NCBI GenBank assembly: GCA_932294295.1
Contig: OW028584.1
Location: 33,303,969-33,367,968, forward strand
Direction of reading: 5' to 3'
DNA: 64,000 nt
DNA from: Alitta virens
Taxonomy: Eukaryota; Annelida; Polychaeta; Phyllodocida; Nereididae
A program made the position numbers and the translations under genes. The first letter of the stretch is position 1; every line of letters starts with the position of its first letter. The notes under the pieces were generated by a model. It was not told the origin of the DNA and searched no databases. It saw only the letters and a program-made list of their open reading frames with translations. This document shows, one piece after another, positions 25,689 through 40,600 of this stretch.

Positions 25689-28600
25689 TCATGTTTTTAT
25701 CTGTACGTCAAAATTTATCCAGTTCTCCTCCTCCGCCTCCTCTTGATATTCATCCCCTAATTTCCGCCACCACGGTTGCTGTAGTAACCGCAACTCTTCT
25801 TGATGATTCTGTCTCGCTTTAGTTGCTATAGGAACGGAAGTACTTCTGTAGCTTTCTACATCTTTCTCATCAGCATCTTCCAGCCGAGGGGCATCTGAAG
25901 ATTTAAGTGAAAAAAAAAAAACACTCTCTAATAAACACAAATATGTTTTAAGTGTGTGATTATGATTGCTATTACAAAGCCTTGGAAGTAATATCTAATG
26001 TCCGATGTCTCAATGCTACTGATCTGAAGATTAGTCAGCTTATGTGACCAGCTGCCAGAGGCAGACCAGCAGCTTTGACAATGACTTTATTTTCAATTTC
26101 AATTCTAAGTTACCGGAACAAAAAAAAAATTACAAAACAGTAATTTGAAACAAATATATAAATATTATAATCTATAAAAATAAATTCTAAAAGTCCTGAG
26201 AAAGAATTTAATACATTAAAAAGACAATGAAATTTCTTAATAGCATTGAGACATTAGACATGATTTCTCACTCACGTCAGCGATGCAAGACCAAGCTGGC
26301 TTAATCTCTTGTTGCTGTAACGTTCGTGAGAATCAAAGTCAAACATCACACTTTGGTAAGTGCTCGTTTTAACTCCCAATTTAGCTGGGCTACTCCCAAT
26401 AGTGGATTTTCACGGTAGGTTCTCTGTATTTCCACCAGGTGGCTAAAACAGAATACTGCAATTCTATTGGCTGAAAAAGTTCCCGCCCTTGGCTGTGATT
26501 GGCTGAAGCAAAGTACATCGTAGCAGCAGTATTTTTAGTGCATTTTAATGTATATTTGACAATTTATCATTTAGTTGATGTTTGTTATTTTTCTGAGAAA
26601 GTTATATTTATGTAATCAGTTAGTTAATATCTACTGTGTCTGAAAAGCAAAATGAGTAATAAGAGGAGAGGAAAGACTTATGTCTTGCTAAAATTCAGGG
26701 CTGTTCAGTGAAAAGACTCTATTATACGTACCAACCAGCAGAGAAGCGTTGAAGTCGAGCATAGCAAGCATATTATTTCTCTGATGTTCTGTCTTACGAA
26801 TCATTCTCGACTTCATGGCATGTCGTTTCAAGAGCGATTGAACTTTCTCGTGAAGTTGTTTTCTCTCATCTTCTGATCCTGCTTTCACCTTTTTGCGAAA
26901 TAATTTATCAGTCTCAGGAATAATAGGTCATTCTCATATATCTCTGTAACAAATTCATTATATAGCAGTTTTTCTTGAGATGATGACATGACATTGAAAT
27001 TCTCCACTTGAAATAAACTGCAATAAACACTGATAAACCGTCTTTAGAGGACAGACGCAGTGTTGGTGAAATGTCAATGATATAAAATGTGTTTAACAAG
27101 TAATAAATCATAAACTTGTAAGTTGTATAATCATGTTTATGGGGGATTTCAATATCGTGGCAAATTTTCAATGTCGTCGAGTGACATTAATTTCTTGTCT
27201 TGATTTTCTTTTACTGTGTCAGCATCAAATTTCAAGCACACAGTTCCCAATAAACCCCCAACGGTTAAAAAAACATACTGAAAGTCAATGAACACCTTTT
27301 AAGTACATAAATATACATAGTGTCATTTGGTTGCTGAAACTATCCTTCATAAATAAAGCATGTGATTTAACCAATCTATTCATATTTACTGCCAATTTTT
27401 GTTTTTGACGTACGAAACAATACCATAGGAGAGTCCCCAAATTAGAATTATTATTGTAACAATATGGCCGAGTGACTTTTGTGACATCAACATGGAACAC
27501 AATGAGGTGTTATTTATCAACAGAGCTGGCTATCAGTAACTGCACCAAAACCATTGTTGATGACATAGCCATACAATGGGGTCAATGACTGCAGTTAATG
27601 ACGTCACATTTAGATGAAGTCATCAAACAAAGGTTAAGCAACAGATTACCCAGATCACCCACTCTCATAATTAGGACGCGCTAGGCAAGCTGGGAATGCA
27701 GGCGCAGGGTTGATAACATCACTGTTAATAAAATGATGACGTCACATTGGACTTTGTCAATCCTGTGTGCGTGCCTCTTTCCCCCAGCATTCCGGGCGTT
27801 TACGATGTAAACTATAGAGAGTGGCACTTCTTGGTAATATTCTTTGGTTAAGCGTAGTTGCTGAAAGCTCCCTCTATTGGTAAATAATACCCCATTATTA
27901 ATCACGTGTTTCTTATTGGCTCAATTTGCTGCGTCATGTAACATTTTCGGCAGAACAAAATATATTTCTTTCCTACTGTTTATCCTACCCAACATTTTGG
28001 GAACTGTTCAGAACACAAGTAAACAATGAACCGACCACAATGTCGATAAATTCTCTTAAAGGAGCATAATATTATCTAGAAATAATATATATAGCCTGCA
28101 ATCTCACTTGTCATATATATTGCACTATTGATAAACTGAATAAACTAGTAAAGTTGACATAAAAAAAAATAGCAGCTGAATGATTCATTCGTCTCTCTCA
28201 GCCTTGTAACTGCTGAGTAATCGCAGGAAAATGGACTGTCAAGCCGAATGGACAGAGCATACATTCTAGATAAAACTTATCCTGTGTCTGCACAATCACT
28301 GAGAAACCAATTTTCTTCCATTTTCTCTGCAAATACTGGGTCTAGATATACAAATGATGGCTCATTTTGTTGCTTACCTGCTCCTGTAACAGAATATCAT
28401 AGCGTCATTGTAGTCAGACCATTCTTTTGCCTGTGTTCTAACCAGTTCTCAAAATCTCCATGGGATTAACATTGGTTGAAAAATACAAACAATGCAGAAA
28501 ATATTTTTATGATTAACACATAAAGACAATCAGAAACATGTCACTAACTAATTCAATGATGATGTCATAAAAGCACTGCACAACCTAGTGATTAATGTAG

Positions 28601-31600
28601 GGGCACTTTTAACCTGAATGACGTCAAATGCATAAATTGAATATGTGTCGTCACAAACATACAGCAGCGGTAGCCCCATGGGACTGGCTTATGCTGTGCG
28701 CTGGCCCTGCTTGCGAGGCAGTCTCTTCAGGCCACAGGCGGCGGTGATCATTTTCAAGGCAAGAACGCAGCTTATGATTGTTTACATTTGTTTTTCTCGA
28801 GGGCTACCGCCCCCAAACCCCTGCTACTCTACAATATTTTTTTTTTATTGTGTACTAGCACGAAGATTGGTTCAAAATAGTGATTATTTTCATATTTAAT
28901 GGATGCCAAATATAGGCATAAATTTGGGTCCGCTATACTGCACTAAACCCTGTTAGTCAAGCAGTTTCAATGGTACACCAGACAGAGTGTAATTTCCATA
29001 CCGGGTGGTCTTCCCGCCTTTTTGCTATGTTCTCCATCAGTTCTACTCTCCTTTGGTCAGTCAGTCCAGGTGGACGTTGCCAAGCGGGTGGTTCGGCTTT
29101 CTTCCCTTCAACTCTTTTGAGCCACTGCCGGACCTAAAAATTTCAGTCACTTTATATATATCTTTTTGTAGCATTTTAGCCTAGACAATGTTCACTTTGG
29201 TTGGTCAGACACAGTTATAGCAGTTTGTATATCAGTAGGAAAGAACGTGATATCATTTTGATGTCTATATAATAAAAAATGAAGTCAATAAATTGTACTA
29301 ATTTTTGTTGAACATATGCTTCAACCTTTCCTAAAGATTCTGAGCTTAACATAAAAAGCAACTGGGAATAGTTATTAAAAAAGCAAAGAAAGGATGTGTT
29401 TAAGAAAAGCAAGTGGGGCGGTGGGTGGTCAGAACATTAACCAGTTCTATCCCCCCCCCCCCCCACATCCCACTACACTTTTAAATGTAACAGCTCTATT
29501 TAAGTATCAAGCATGGTTAAGGATGGCGAATTTCGCGGGTTGTGATAAATTTCGCTGATTCAGAGTGTAACAAACAGATCAGCTAGTTTCAATAAAGAAA
29601 TTTGATTTTTTTGAACACAATCATAATTTTAAGGGTTGATAAAAGTATTACAGAAATATACGCACCCCTCTCTGAAGCTTGATAGCAGCTGATGTCTTCA
29701 TTTGAACACCATATTTTTCATTCAGGGATTTTCTCACGAGATGTCCTCTGTACCACGCCTGTATTTTTGTGGCACATTCGTGTTGTTCTTTCGCTAGGAA
29801 TTTGTTAATTTCTCCTGGAAAAGTAGTGCATGAAGTTTTACGACAATATTTAGTAAAATAAGGCTTTTATTTGTAATGTTAACAGTGAAGTTAAAATAAT
29901 TTCTGCAGCCAGGATAGGTTCAATTGTTACAGTAGAAATGTGTTCAATGCTTCACATTAGTATGTGTGTTTGATGCTTCACATTAATAGAAATGTGTTTG
30001 ATGCTTCACATTAGTAGAAATGTGTTTGATGCTTCACATTAGTATGTGTGTTTGATGCTTCACATTAATAGAAATGTGTTTAATGCTTCACATTAGTAGA
30101 ACTGTGTTTGATGCTTCACATTAGTATGTGTGTTTGATGCTTCACATTACTATTGATAATAAATATGTATAGTGAGATAATTTTGAGCCAATAGGTGGAG
30201 CTTCATGGCGGTCCTTATTGCCCATTACGTCATCACACAAAGGTTCAAGGACCGGTATGTAGCTGCCCCTGTTGACTCTAAAGTCCCTCATTGTAGAGCA
30301 GTGTTGTGGTCCAGTGCTCAAGACACCAGCCGGGTAAGCTAAAGGTCCCTGCTTTGATTCCCAGCCCAGGAACTCTCTATAATACATTTAATCTAAGCTG
30401 CAATTCATTTGCATGAGACGTCAAGATAAAGATAAGATAAGATATGATGAAACTTTATTTACAGTTGGTGGTGATATAAAAACGGGGTATGCTAATGTTA
30501 AAATGGTGGTGCCCGGTACTTGGAGTCTATTCTGAGGCAAGTAACAGACTCCATCCATGGGGTAAAGTAATTGGTGTGGACTCCAAAAAGTCTTATCATT
30601 ACATCTACCTGCAGATGATCATCTATTTAATTAATATGTGCCATAGCAACCATTCACAACAGCATTACCAGGGCCCATGAATGCAACTTAGAAAGAGGCT
30701 GAATGGCAGGTCACATGACCTCATAGAGTATGACCTTTTTGAGTTCTGAACAGTGAGAAAAAATGTAGGGCAGCATTTTTTTTTAGGATGAAGATTTGAA
30801 ATAAATAGCAAATTTCAATCAAAGTTTAATTCCAGGCCATGATGGATGCAAAAACAAGACCAGGCTTATTGTGACTAGCATATAGTGCATAGCAGATCGT
30901 GAAAAAACTTGCACATTGGTGGGGGAGAGGGGGGGGGGAGTTGACTAATTCAAGCGCATAAATTGCTGGACCCTTCAGTCAAATTAAAATATACTGGGCC
31001 AAGGGGGTGGGGTTACTGGCATGGAGGCAGCCATGGACAGAATTAGTATTATTACTCTTTGCTGTTGTTCGGCCTTGATCAAGTGTTTCAAAATGCTAGA
31101 AATATTTAGTGTGGTACACCAGTATTATATTATTCAGACCAGTAGCATTGAGAATTTATACAACACAATATAATAAAATATAGAAAAATACCACCAAATA
31201 TTACTGTTCGACAACACCACTACCACAAGTTGATTGCTCATCAACAAGTGACCTACAAGTTGTCGAGTTTAATCTGCCTCCGTACCCAAGCATCACCTGT
31301 CATATCTTGTACAGGCATGACCCATTCAGAGGCTTTAGTTAATAGTTATGCATCAAAACATACTAATCAAATACAGCATACCCAGAGAATTATAATGTTT
31401 CAATGCCAATGGGTTTGAAGGTCAACTTATATGACTTATGACCAGCTGCCAGGGGCAGACATAATGATGAGATAATAAAGCTTGGATTTCACATTACATT
31501 AAATAGCTACCCTATGGGTAGGTCCTTTGATTGTCTTTACATATTCAAGTTGTTAATTCAAGAACCATTGTTTGCACATTGTATTCAGCTTTGTGGTGAA

Positions 31601-34600
31601 ACTGACACATCAACAGTTACAACTCTCTCACCGACATTTTCAATAAACACATTATGGAATATTTATTAACATTGACATCTCATTGAGTGTATTTGCGAAA
31701 GAGCATAGAGTGCTCCGTTGTAATAGCCAATTGCCATGAGCACTTTCTAATCATGTGCATGAGAATGCACGTCTTTTGAAATTTGCCGGCAAAATTTTTT
31801 ATGACAAACAAGTTAGATGCAAACTTTCAACAGGTGGCAGCACCTGTCAGCCTAAGTACGCCATCTAGCAGTAATATATCACAGTAATACAACTGTATAA
31901 ATATATTGTACATGTGTTATACCTGATGGCAGAATCTCCATAGCCTGCAATCGTCTCGTATGCAAGGCTCTCATGGCTTTACGTCGCCTGATAATTAACT
32001 GATGATGAAGTAACGATTGCAATCGTCTCTCCTCCTTCTGCTCCTCCTGACTTTGCTTTTTGGCTCTACAATTGCAATTGGAATTATTTCAATGATATGA
32101 TTGATAGTCTTCATAGAGATCAACATGTTGTAGTTAGTAATACATAAATACACTTATAGATTTAAAAGATTGATTTTAATAACTTGACTAATTCTTCTCA
32201 TCGTGCTTTTTGGCACTAAAATTGCCATTTGAACGATCTGAGTAAACTTTTCGTTCTAATAACTAATAACTACAGAATAAATAAGAGTCTCCTTAGACGC
32301 TAACTTTTTTAATGAATTTAGCAGCAACTTGTGAAGATCACTCAAACCGTCCAAACAACATGTAGCAGATAAGTATTGTTTGATGATGTCATCTATTTTG
32401 TGATGTCATCCATGTAAAAATAGTGTAGTGACATCATCTTATTGCCTTTTTATTTACTACGGTCATAGTGCCCGCTGTAGGCTGTTATTTTGTCTCCTCA
32501 TTGAATTTAAATTGAAATAATAACACTGTACATACATTGGCGAGCAATCACATAATGTAATGACTTACAACAAACCAGCTTAGCTTGTCCAAAATTACAT
32601 ACCTAAAGCTTTTCTGAAATTTCGCAAAAGCCTTGTCCGCTTTCTTCAGTTTCTTCCTGGTATAATGGCTCTTCCATGCCGCTTGTATTTTTACTGCGGC
32701 AATTTCATATTTCTGTAAGGATCAAAAGGAAAAATTTAAAGGACTATTCTACATAATTATTACAATGATACTAACAACAACTGTCTGTTCTTATTCTTCA
32801 TCTTACTCAAGAATATGAACGAGTTGTGATTGGTATATATATCGAGGGGCAATAAACTAATTATTATATGCTAAAATAATGCTATGTAAAACAAACAGAC
32901 AAGTAAATTAAATCCGATACAAAGACCAGTTTCTGCAGTAAAATTATGTGTTTGATACCCACAAAGTAAGGTGACATAACAGCGAAGTTTATGGAAATAT
33001 TACAGAAAAGTAACAATAATATTACATAAAAATGTCAGGATAGCCTTCTGCTACAAAGCATCAAGTTTTTTCTGTGCATGTCAGCAATGTAACGTTACTA
33101 AATAACATTCAGGTGTAACAAAACCTAATCATGATTTTACTAGACAACAGGAAACTTATAATACTTATATGGTTAATCAGGCTTCATAACCTGAATATTA
33201 CTTGGTAAAATTATGAGTTAACATACTCGGCCAATAAAACCTGGCCATAATATAGGTTCAAGCCAACTTATGATACATAAATATACTGCATTTACATAGT
33301 CACAAACAAAATCTGATGCTTTCCGAGCGTAAGTTTCGCTAATGTTTCTTAAGCTAATAGTATGATTACGTTGCCTATTTGCCGGGTATTTTCTAGGGAT
33401 TAAGTGAAGATAGCAAAGTTTATAAACAACAACAAACCCTGAGTTCAGCTTTTTGGGCACTTCCTGATTCCAACAGATACTGCAATCGACGCAAATCTCT
33501 TCCGAATCCGCTGCTCTCCCACCTCATCAGAATTGGTCGTAAACCTCTACAAAATGCATTCAACCTTATGAGGCATTATACCTCTTAGAGGGGTCACCCA
33601 GCTCTACTCAATAATAATAGTAATATTTATATGTTATAATTATGTAAGATAAGCAAAATAAATAAATGAAATTGAATTGAAATTATGTAATGCAATTCCA
33701 ATATGCAGGGTGCTGAGGGGATGAATGAATGCTCACTTGCAAATTGTAATTAGTTCTTGCGGTACTGATTAAGTGATCAGTTTTATGATTGTAAATTTGA
33801 TTCTGCTCAAATGATAGATGACAAAATAAGATTACATTCAGCTTGATTTAAGTAAAATAAGCAAAATTAGACATTGAAGCATGTATGCCATTGTGAAGTC
33901 AGCTTAGATTTTATACTTGCAATCCATTAATCAATTAAATGCATGATAGCAAGACATGTATTGTTCACAAGAACTTATAATTCCTTCATAAAACCTATAG
34001 ATATTAATTTTAATTCAGTGTGAAATTTATCATGCAAACCAACACCACAAAAAAAGTTAGTTAGCTCTACTTTTGAACCGAAATTGAATGCTGTTTAACA
34101 TTTGTTTAAGCAAGTTTAGTGTGTGTCCAAGTTGTTAGGAAATTAATGTGGTGTTACACAAAGCATAGGCGGATCCAAGGTTGGGCGTAGGGGGCATGGC
34201 GGCCCCTTTGTATTGCCAAAATTAATTGTATTGACCCTAGCAGACTTCAGGCAGAGTATGGTCAACTCTTCCGCCAGACGACTCGTCCGCTACCAACTGG
34301 GATGCAATTAGCCAATGGCAATTCTCAATTTGTTTTTGCAAAGGACCAGTTGATTTTCTGGCAGACCAGTTGACTCTTAGTGACAGACCAGTTGACTCAT
34401 AGTAGAGGGCCAGTTTACCTGACTGGCGGACCAGCTATACAGGCGGGCGAGTTGGTCAGAGGACCAGTCGTCGGGCGCACCACTTGACTAGACCCCCTTC
34501 ACGCTCATCAGTGGTCCACCGCTCGCTATTATTAAACCCCACCCTTTCACAACTTGAATTCCTGGATCCGCCCTTGCAAAATATATACTGCAGGGATGTC

Positions 34601-37600
34601 AGTATAATGGAATAGCACAATTAAAACCACCAAATTTCAAAACCTCTCTGAAATTTACGACCCAGGTCCAACAAAATTAATTACCACACAAACTTATCAC
34701 CTCCAATAACGATTACGACTCAGTGATTTCCAAGTCTTGGTGATCTTAATTGTGGGCTTCCCTTGCATAAACTTTAACCAAATTGTTTTACTTCAACCAA
34801 ATTCTTACTTTTCGGGCTCATCCTCATTATCTAAACTAAAAAACCAATACAAATACAGCAAAGCAAAAATAAAACTACAGCGGCTACAGCATTCTAAAGC
34901 CACATATATTTTGCTACAAAGCATAGCTGCAAAATAGAAAGCTGTGTGACAGAAACAAAAGACGTACAAAAGGTAAAACAATATTTTGCTTTTATATCAT
35001 CACTCTTCTTATGCCATTTTCAGCTCACCCAAAAAAATAAATAAAAACCGAAAAAAAATAAACCAACAGCCTCCAGAGGCTACTTTCATGATAGCTTTGT
35101 CATAACAGGAAGGAATTGATCGAATTCTTTGCTATGTATATAGCTTGCAAATTTTGTTTGTTCTTGTTTTTAGCAACTGTCCTATAAGATTTAATATGAC
35201 ATAGGACATTTCAGTATAACAGGTGGGATATGGAAACTATCGCAAATTACTACTAAACAATGCTAAATGACCATTATAATGGGATTCACAATAAATGCCC
35301 ACCTGTTTTTCAGTCATATTCTTCCACAGATGGCATACAACAGCACAAAAATAACAGAAATGTTAGCACCAACTCAAACTCCAACTTTCAAGCTGATAAA
35401 AACACTTTGGTGAATAAATTAATTTACAAAGTTTCCTATATTCTCCTTTGTAATTTAGGGGTTATTACGAATTAAAAAACAAAAACATTTCTGTCCATTT
35501 TGTAATGCAACCAGCTATTTATATAATATGACCGAATAACAAATGGGTATTAATTATGGACCTCATGCCAAGAGACTCATTCTACTAATGCTACAGCGCC
35601 TCGTATTTTTGCGAAAACAAAAGCCACTAAATAGCCTCGATTTTCTAAGATGCTCTTATATATTGATAACTACACTACAAGCATAAGATATATTCTAATA
35701 ATTCACGTTTACAAATCAATTGAAAGCAACTTATACCTGTATCTGTTGCAAATATGTTCGACAAACGGTGGGTGACAGTCACAAATTACTAATAAAGTCC
35801 TAGTGGCAGATCTGGAAAAAAAGAAAAAATTCTGACATATATATTTCTGAGGAGAGTGCTGTTGGTGTTACATTTTTAGAAGATGTAAAATCTTTCAAGT
35901 ACAAGTGAAAGTGATCATAAAATATATAATGTAAATAATTATCGTAGTATCCATTAGATTGAACACGCTTAACTAAATATAATAAATTAATTTACTGTTT
36001 TTAAACTATCAAATAAATCATACATACGCAGCTACAGATTCCTCCGACGTTGCAGATATTTTGAAGACAAGTTCATCGAGAACTAATGTCGTGACATCCT
36101 CATCCACCAACTTCATGATGTCGCTGAAAAATAATTTTGTTGATAAAATATCACTAATGGCTGAGTTATGATGTGTTTCAATTTATTTGTCTATTTCTCT
36201 TATCATAATTAGCTTGGGTTAGAACTTAGAAGCATATCACAAGCTACATGTAGTGATGTCAATTGCAATAAGCATGATTCACTGCACACACAGCACAGAA
36301 AGCACAACTTATACAACTATTCCGAAAGAAATATATATAGATTCAAGAAGTTTTATGCACCTATTATAAATAACAAAATAGTTACAATAAGTTGGGTGAC
36401 ATCATAAAGACAAATTTTGTCGCTTGCATATTGCCACCCCAGGAAGTACAGTGAGAAAAAATATATATATATATGTATTTAAGAGCGAAAAAAGGGAAAT
36501 TGCACTTTTAATCATGGCCTTTTTTATACAGTTACTGAAACAGAAATATTTCTAACACTGGAATGAGGGTTATAACCTCATCATTATGCTAGACAAATTA
36601 AAATTTATTGCAGGGTTCACTGAATTTGTTTAATAAAATTGTACTAGGCCAAGGTGTTTAAACACCCCCCCCCCCCCCCCTCCCAAATCCACTACTGAAC
36701 TTTTCATAAAATGCAGAGATACACACCGTTTCATACGATTCGTAGATTGAATGACTCCCATGATCAAAATGCAAGTCTCCGGATCTTCCGTCATAAACAT
36801 TTGCTGCAACCATGGAGATTTTAGCACTGCAAAGATGAATACACGATACTTTCAAATAATACAATTGGTCATTCAAAAACAAACAAACACAAAAAAAAAG
36901 AATTATATGTTAGATGAACAAAATAAAAATTCAAATTTCAGGAATAAAGAAGAAGCTTCTTAAAAAAGAAGGCCAGCTTTTTGTTTCGTTGCATAAAATA
37001 TAACATAATATTATCCCAATACAGTGCATTCTTGTGAAACACAAGAATCTTTTGAAATTACTTAACACTGAAGAGGTCTTACCTAACGGAACCACAAAAA
37101 TGGTCCTCCATTAGAGGTAGTCTTTAATACGGGTCGTTTTCAATTTCAAAATCACAAATTTCTGCTAATGCATGATGTTATTGGGCCATTCCATGCCAAA
37201 TCAACCAAATTTTGAAAAGTGCCCAAGATGACCTCCTCAAAAAATTCCGAAAAAAAATCTTTGTTACTCTCCTTCTAGCCACATGGACAAATCCAAAATG
37301 TCAGGTTGATATCTGCAAAACTTTTTGAGATACAGCCCTTTAGGTGCCTTCTATACAGCTCTAATAACTGGATAAAATGCATTATCAGCTAAATTTAACC
37401 TATCTTTCTGCACAAGTGTAAAAGTCACAGGACTTTTGCTCCCTTTCTTTTGTATTGATGATGACTATTTAAGTGCCCTGTATTAATGTCCTGAAAGTGT
37501 GATGAGGTTTCAGTCATCAGTGGGGGACTGCAGATGGCCAGTTCAGAATGAGATCCAAGAACAATGAGGGGGAGAGATTAGTTCACTATCTCAGTGGACA

Positions 37601-40600
37601 GGGGATCCATCACTGGACTCTGTCCAGCTGGCCAGGGAGGTGTATTTGTATGGATCCAGATCCAGAGGGCAGTGAAGGGATCAATGTATCTATGATCCAT
37701 TCTGCTCTACTGAAGCTGGACTCTCCAGGGGGGGAGAATTGATGGGGAGATGGGGGCCCAGAGTTAATGAGTAGCCACCTGTCCAGGGGGCTGGGGTGGG
37801 GCAGATTCACGCCTGAGTGAATTTGGCCATTGTGTGCTCCTGGCTTGGTGATCAACTGGCCAGAGTTAATGAGGGAGTTGATCTGATGAACTCGGAAGAG
37901 TCAGCCAAGGGGGAGTTGGGGAGGGTATTGATGAATGTGTGTGATTGATGTGTGATTGTTCGCCCCTCCAAATGAGGAGGGGCCTGTATTGTTTTGGATG
38001 ATTATAAAATAAATCTGGGAGAAATTCTGGCATCTTTGGTTTGGACCAACTGGCAGAAGGAACCCACTTGACACTATTTTACTGCTTATGTTATCCTTGA
38101 ATATTTAGACTATGATATTTGGACTATGACATTTGGAAGGAGTCTTAATATGTCACTAGCTACACTGAGGATTTTACATTGGTGACCCCGACGTGATCTG
38201 TTTGGAATTGGAAATCACAAAAGGAGAAGAACAAAATCAGGAAGGACAATATGGACATCACTTTGAAAATTCAAGAGCTACAAACTGAAATACAGTCAAG
38301 ACTGCAAGGTATGAACACTAATGAATTGGAAGAATTAATGAACTTTATTGACCTGGAAATGGAAAGCCAAAGCTTGGAAATACCCACTCTCTATCACTCT
38401 AGAGTGCCTCAGGCTGTGTTTATGCTGTTGTGTCTGGCACAAGTAAGAATGGGCAGATGCTGAACTATTAGACAATGAGCAGATAAGCCAGGAAATTGCC
38501 AATATAGGAAAGCCCATGTGAACAGCTGTCATCATGAATCTCGACCAGTTCCAGGAATTTCTGAGGGTACAGAAAGCAAGCAATGGGTCCACAGCCTCCA
38601 TGATAGAGACTCAGACTAGACATATACAAGAAAATGGGGAGAAGCATGAGGCCCAGGCTCAGGCAAAACGAGTGGCTGGGTGTGATGGATCAACCACCAG
38701 GAGACTTAGGCAATGGTTCAGGGATGTGGAACTGACCATACCTTATACAAAAAGGACATTGTTTGTGGCCGCTCAGACAGCAGAGGGAGCTCTGAGGGTG
38801 GAATTGGAGAGATTTTTGGATACTGCTGAGGATCGCAGGACAGTGGAGTGGAATGAATTGAAGGCCCATCTGACCACAACTTTTCTATCCAAACATGAGG
38901 CAGACAGAATGAGGGATGAGATAGAAAAAGTGCAGCAGGGAGCTTATGAAACCACGGCAGCTTATGGCCGAAGATTTAGGGAGGCGGCTGACTTGGGATA
39001 TCCTAAAGACAGCAGGAATGTGGACCAGCAGCGCACAATGCTGGGGGCCTATTTGCGGGGCATGCGGGACAGAAAGGTGGTGGAGCGAGTGGTCAGAGAG
39101 GGAAGGCCAAAGGACTATGTGGACGCCATGGAACAGGTGGCCCAGTACGAAGGCGATGAGTATCGGCTGTATCGAGCTCTCAATGGATGTGCCCCAGAGG
39201 ATTCCCAAGAAGAGCCCATGGAAATAGGGGCCATAGGCAACAAGGCTTTGGACAACAAACCCAGGGGGGTGAGCGGGGAACTGACAGAGCTGACCAGGAG
39301 AGTTGATGGACTGTCCAAGGAGTTCACCAGACTCATAGCCGCAACAAGGGGGCCAAGGCCTACCGGACGAGCCGAGAATGCACCTGAAAACTCCCGCAAG
39401 CACGGCGGATCGAGCAGACCTGTGGACACACTGGCCCGGCCACCTCTGAGATTCACAGAAGACGGACGACCGATATGTGCCTCTTGTGGAAGGCCTGGAC
39501 ACATCCGCAGGGAGTGCCAGGCAAACCGACCAAGAAATCAAAGGAATATGGCAGCAACCCACCCGGGGGGCCGCTAAGCGCCGCAGCGGATTGCCGGGCC
39601 TTCGTGGGGTTACAACTCCACGGTCACCACGTATGGGCCTTGGTAGACACCGGAGCAGCACGCACGGTGCTGCGGCGCAAGGAATTTCAGGAGATATGTC
39701 GGAGCATGAAGAGGCTTCCGATAGTGAGGGCAGCAAGGGGGCTGCTGGGAGTAACAGGACATGAGTTAATGGTGTGTGGGGTAACCCAGATGATGGAGGA
39801 CACTCTGGGGGCAATTGAAATAATTATTGTAGACAATATATCTCATCAGGCCATATTGGGGCGAGATATCATGCGAAGAGAGAAAGCTCACGTAGACTAT
39901 GCCAAGGGGGTATTACGATGGCGAGACTTGGCTCTACCTCTGGTGCCGGCCCCAGACAATGAAGGAGGGGAGGAGATAATGGAGATAAGAGGGGGAGAAG
40001 GATGGAGGACTGAGCAGGGGAAGGCGACTGAGGCGATTGCTGAATGCATGCGACGCAATCCAGCTGCCTTCAGTGCCTCAGGGCAGAAGCTGGGCCGACA
40101 CAAAGGGATTGAGGTGAAGATTGAAACCACTGGCCCACCAATAAAACAGAGGGCCTATCGAGTGCCATTTATGAAGAGGGAGGCTCTCAGTCTGAAATTA
40201 GACGAGTTATTGGAACAGGGCGTCGTGGTGCCCTCCATGTCGACTTGGGCCTCCCCGGTGGTGTTGGTGGAGAAAAAGGATTCCTCAGAGGGACCAAGGT
40301 TCTGCATTGACTTTACTCGACTGAACACGGTAACCAAGAAAGATTGCTATCCTGTACCACTGATCCAGGACGTGTTCGATCAGTTGCATGGTTCCACCAT
40401 TAACAGCACGCTGGATCTGAAGTCGGGATTCTATCAGTTACCTTTGGAAGAGTCCAGTAAGGAGAAGACGGCATTTACCTGCTTCAGAGGGCTGTTCGAG
40501 TTCACCACGATGCCTATGGGCCTTTCGAACGCGACAGGCGCTTTCCAAAGGGCCATGGACCAGGTGCTCAGGGGATTAATAGGACGCTGTTGCATGATTT

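Noticed and set aside
28645..28899. GC-richer frame near 28.7 kb as a gene
   Set aside because: It has no family resemblance on either strand and no splice context with IQCB1; left as intron sequence.
29925..30152. CRISPR-like regular repeat
   Set aside because: The units are head-to-tail without unique spacers, lie in an animal intron, and have no cas genes; it is a minisatellite.
33218..33460. Possible extra IQCB1 exon between exons 8 and 9 (frame ending before a GTATGT)
   Set aside because: The phases do not fit the neighbouring exons, the translation does not resemble the family, and the 14 chosen exons already join in frame to the expected length.
36660..36681. Long homopolymer C/G runs (also near 16628, 29451, 63270) as signals
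   Set aside because: Homopolymers of this kind are common in such genomes and prone to sequencing error; nothing nearby gives them a function.
37548..37855. Short open frames on both strands inside the LTRs (repeated at 46089-46399)
   Set aside because: They lie in the U3 promoter region, are low-complexity, and are duplicated only because the LTR is duplicated.
38885..39814. 309-codon open frame on the minus strand across gag and pol
   Set aside because: It mirrors the coding strand of intact gag/pol, has no recognisable domain, and its openness follows from codon bias of the real frames.
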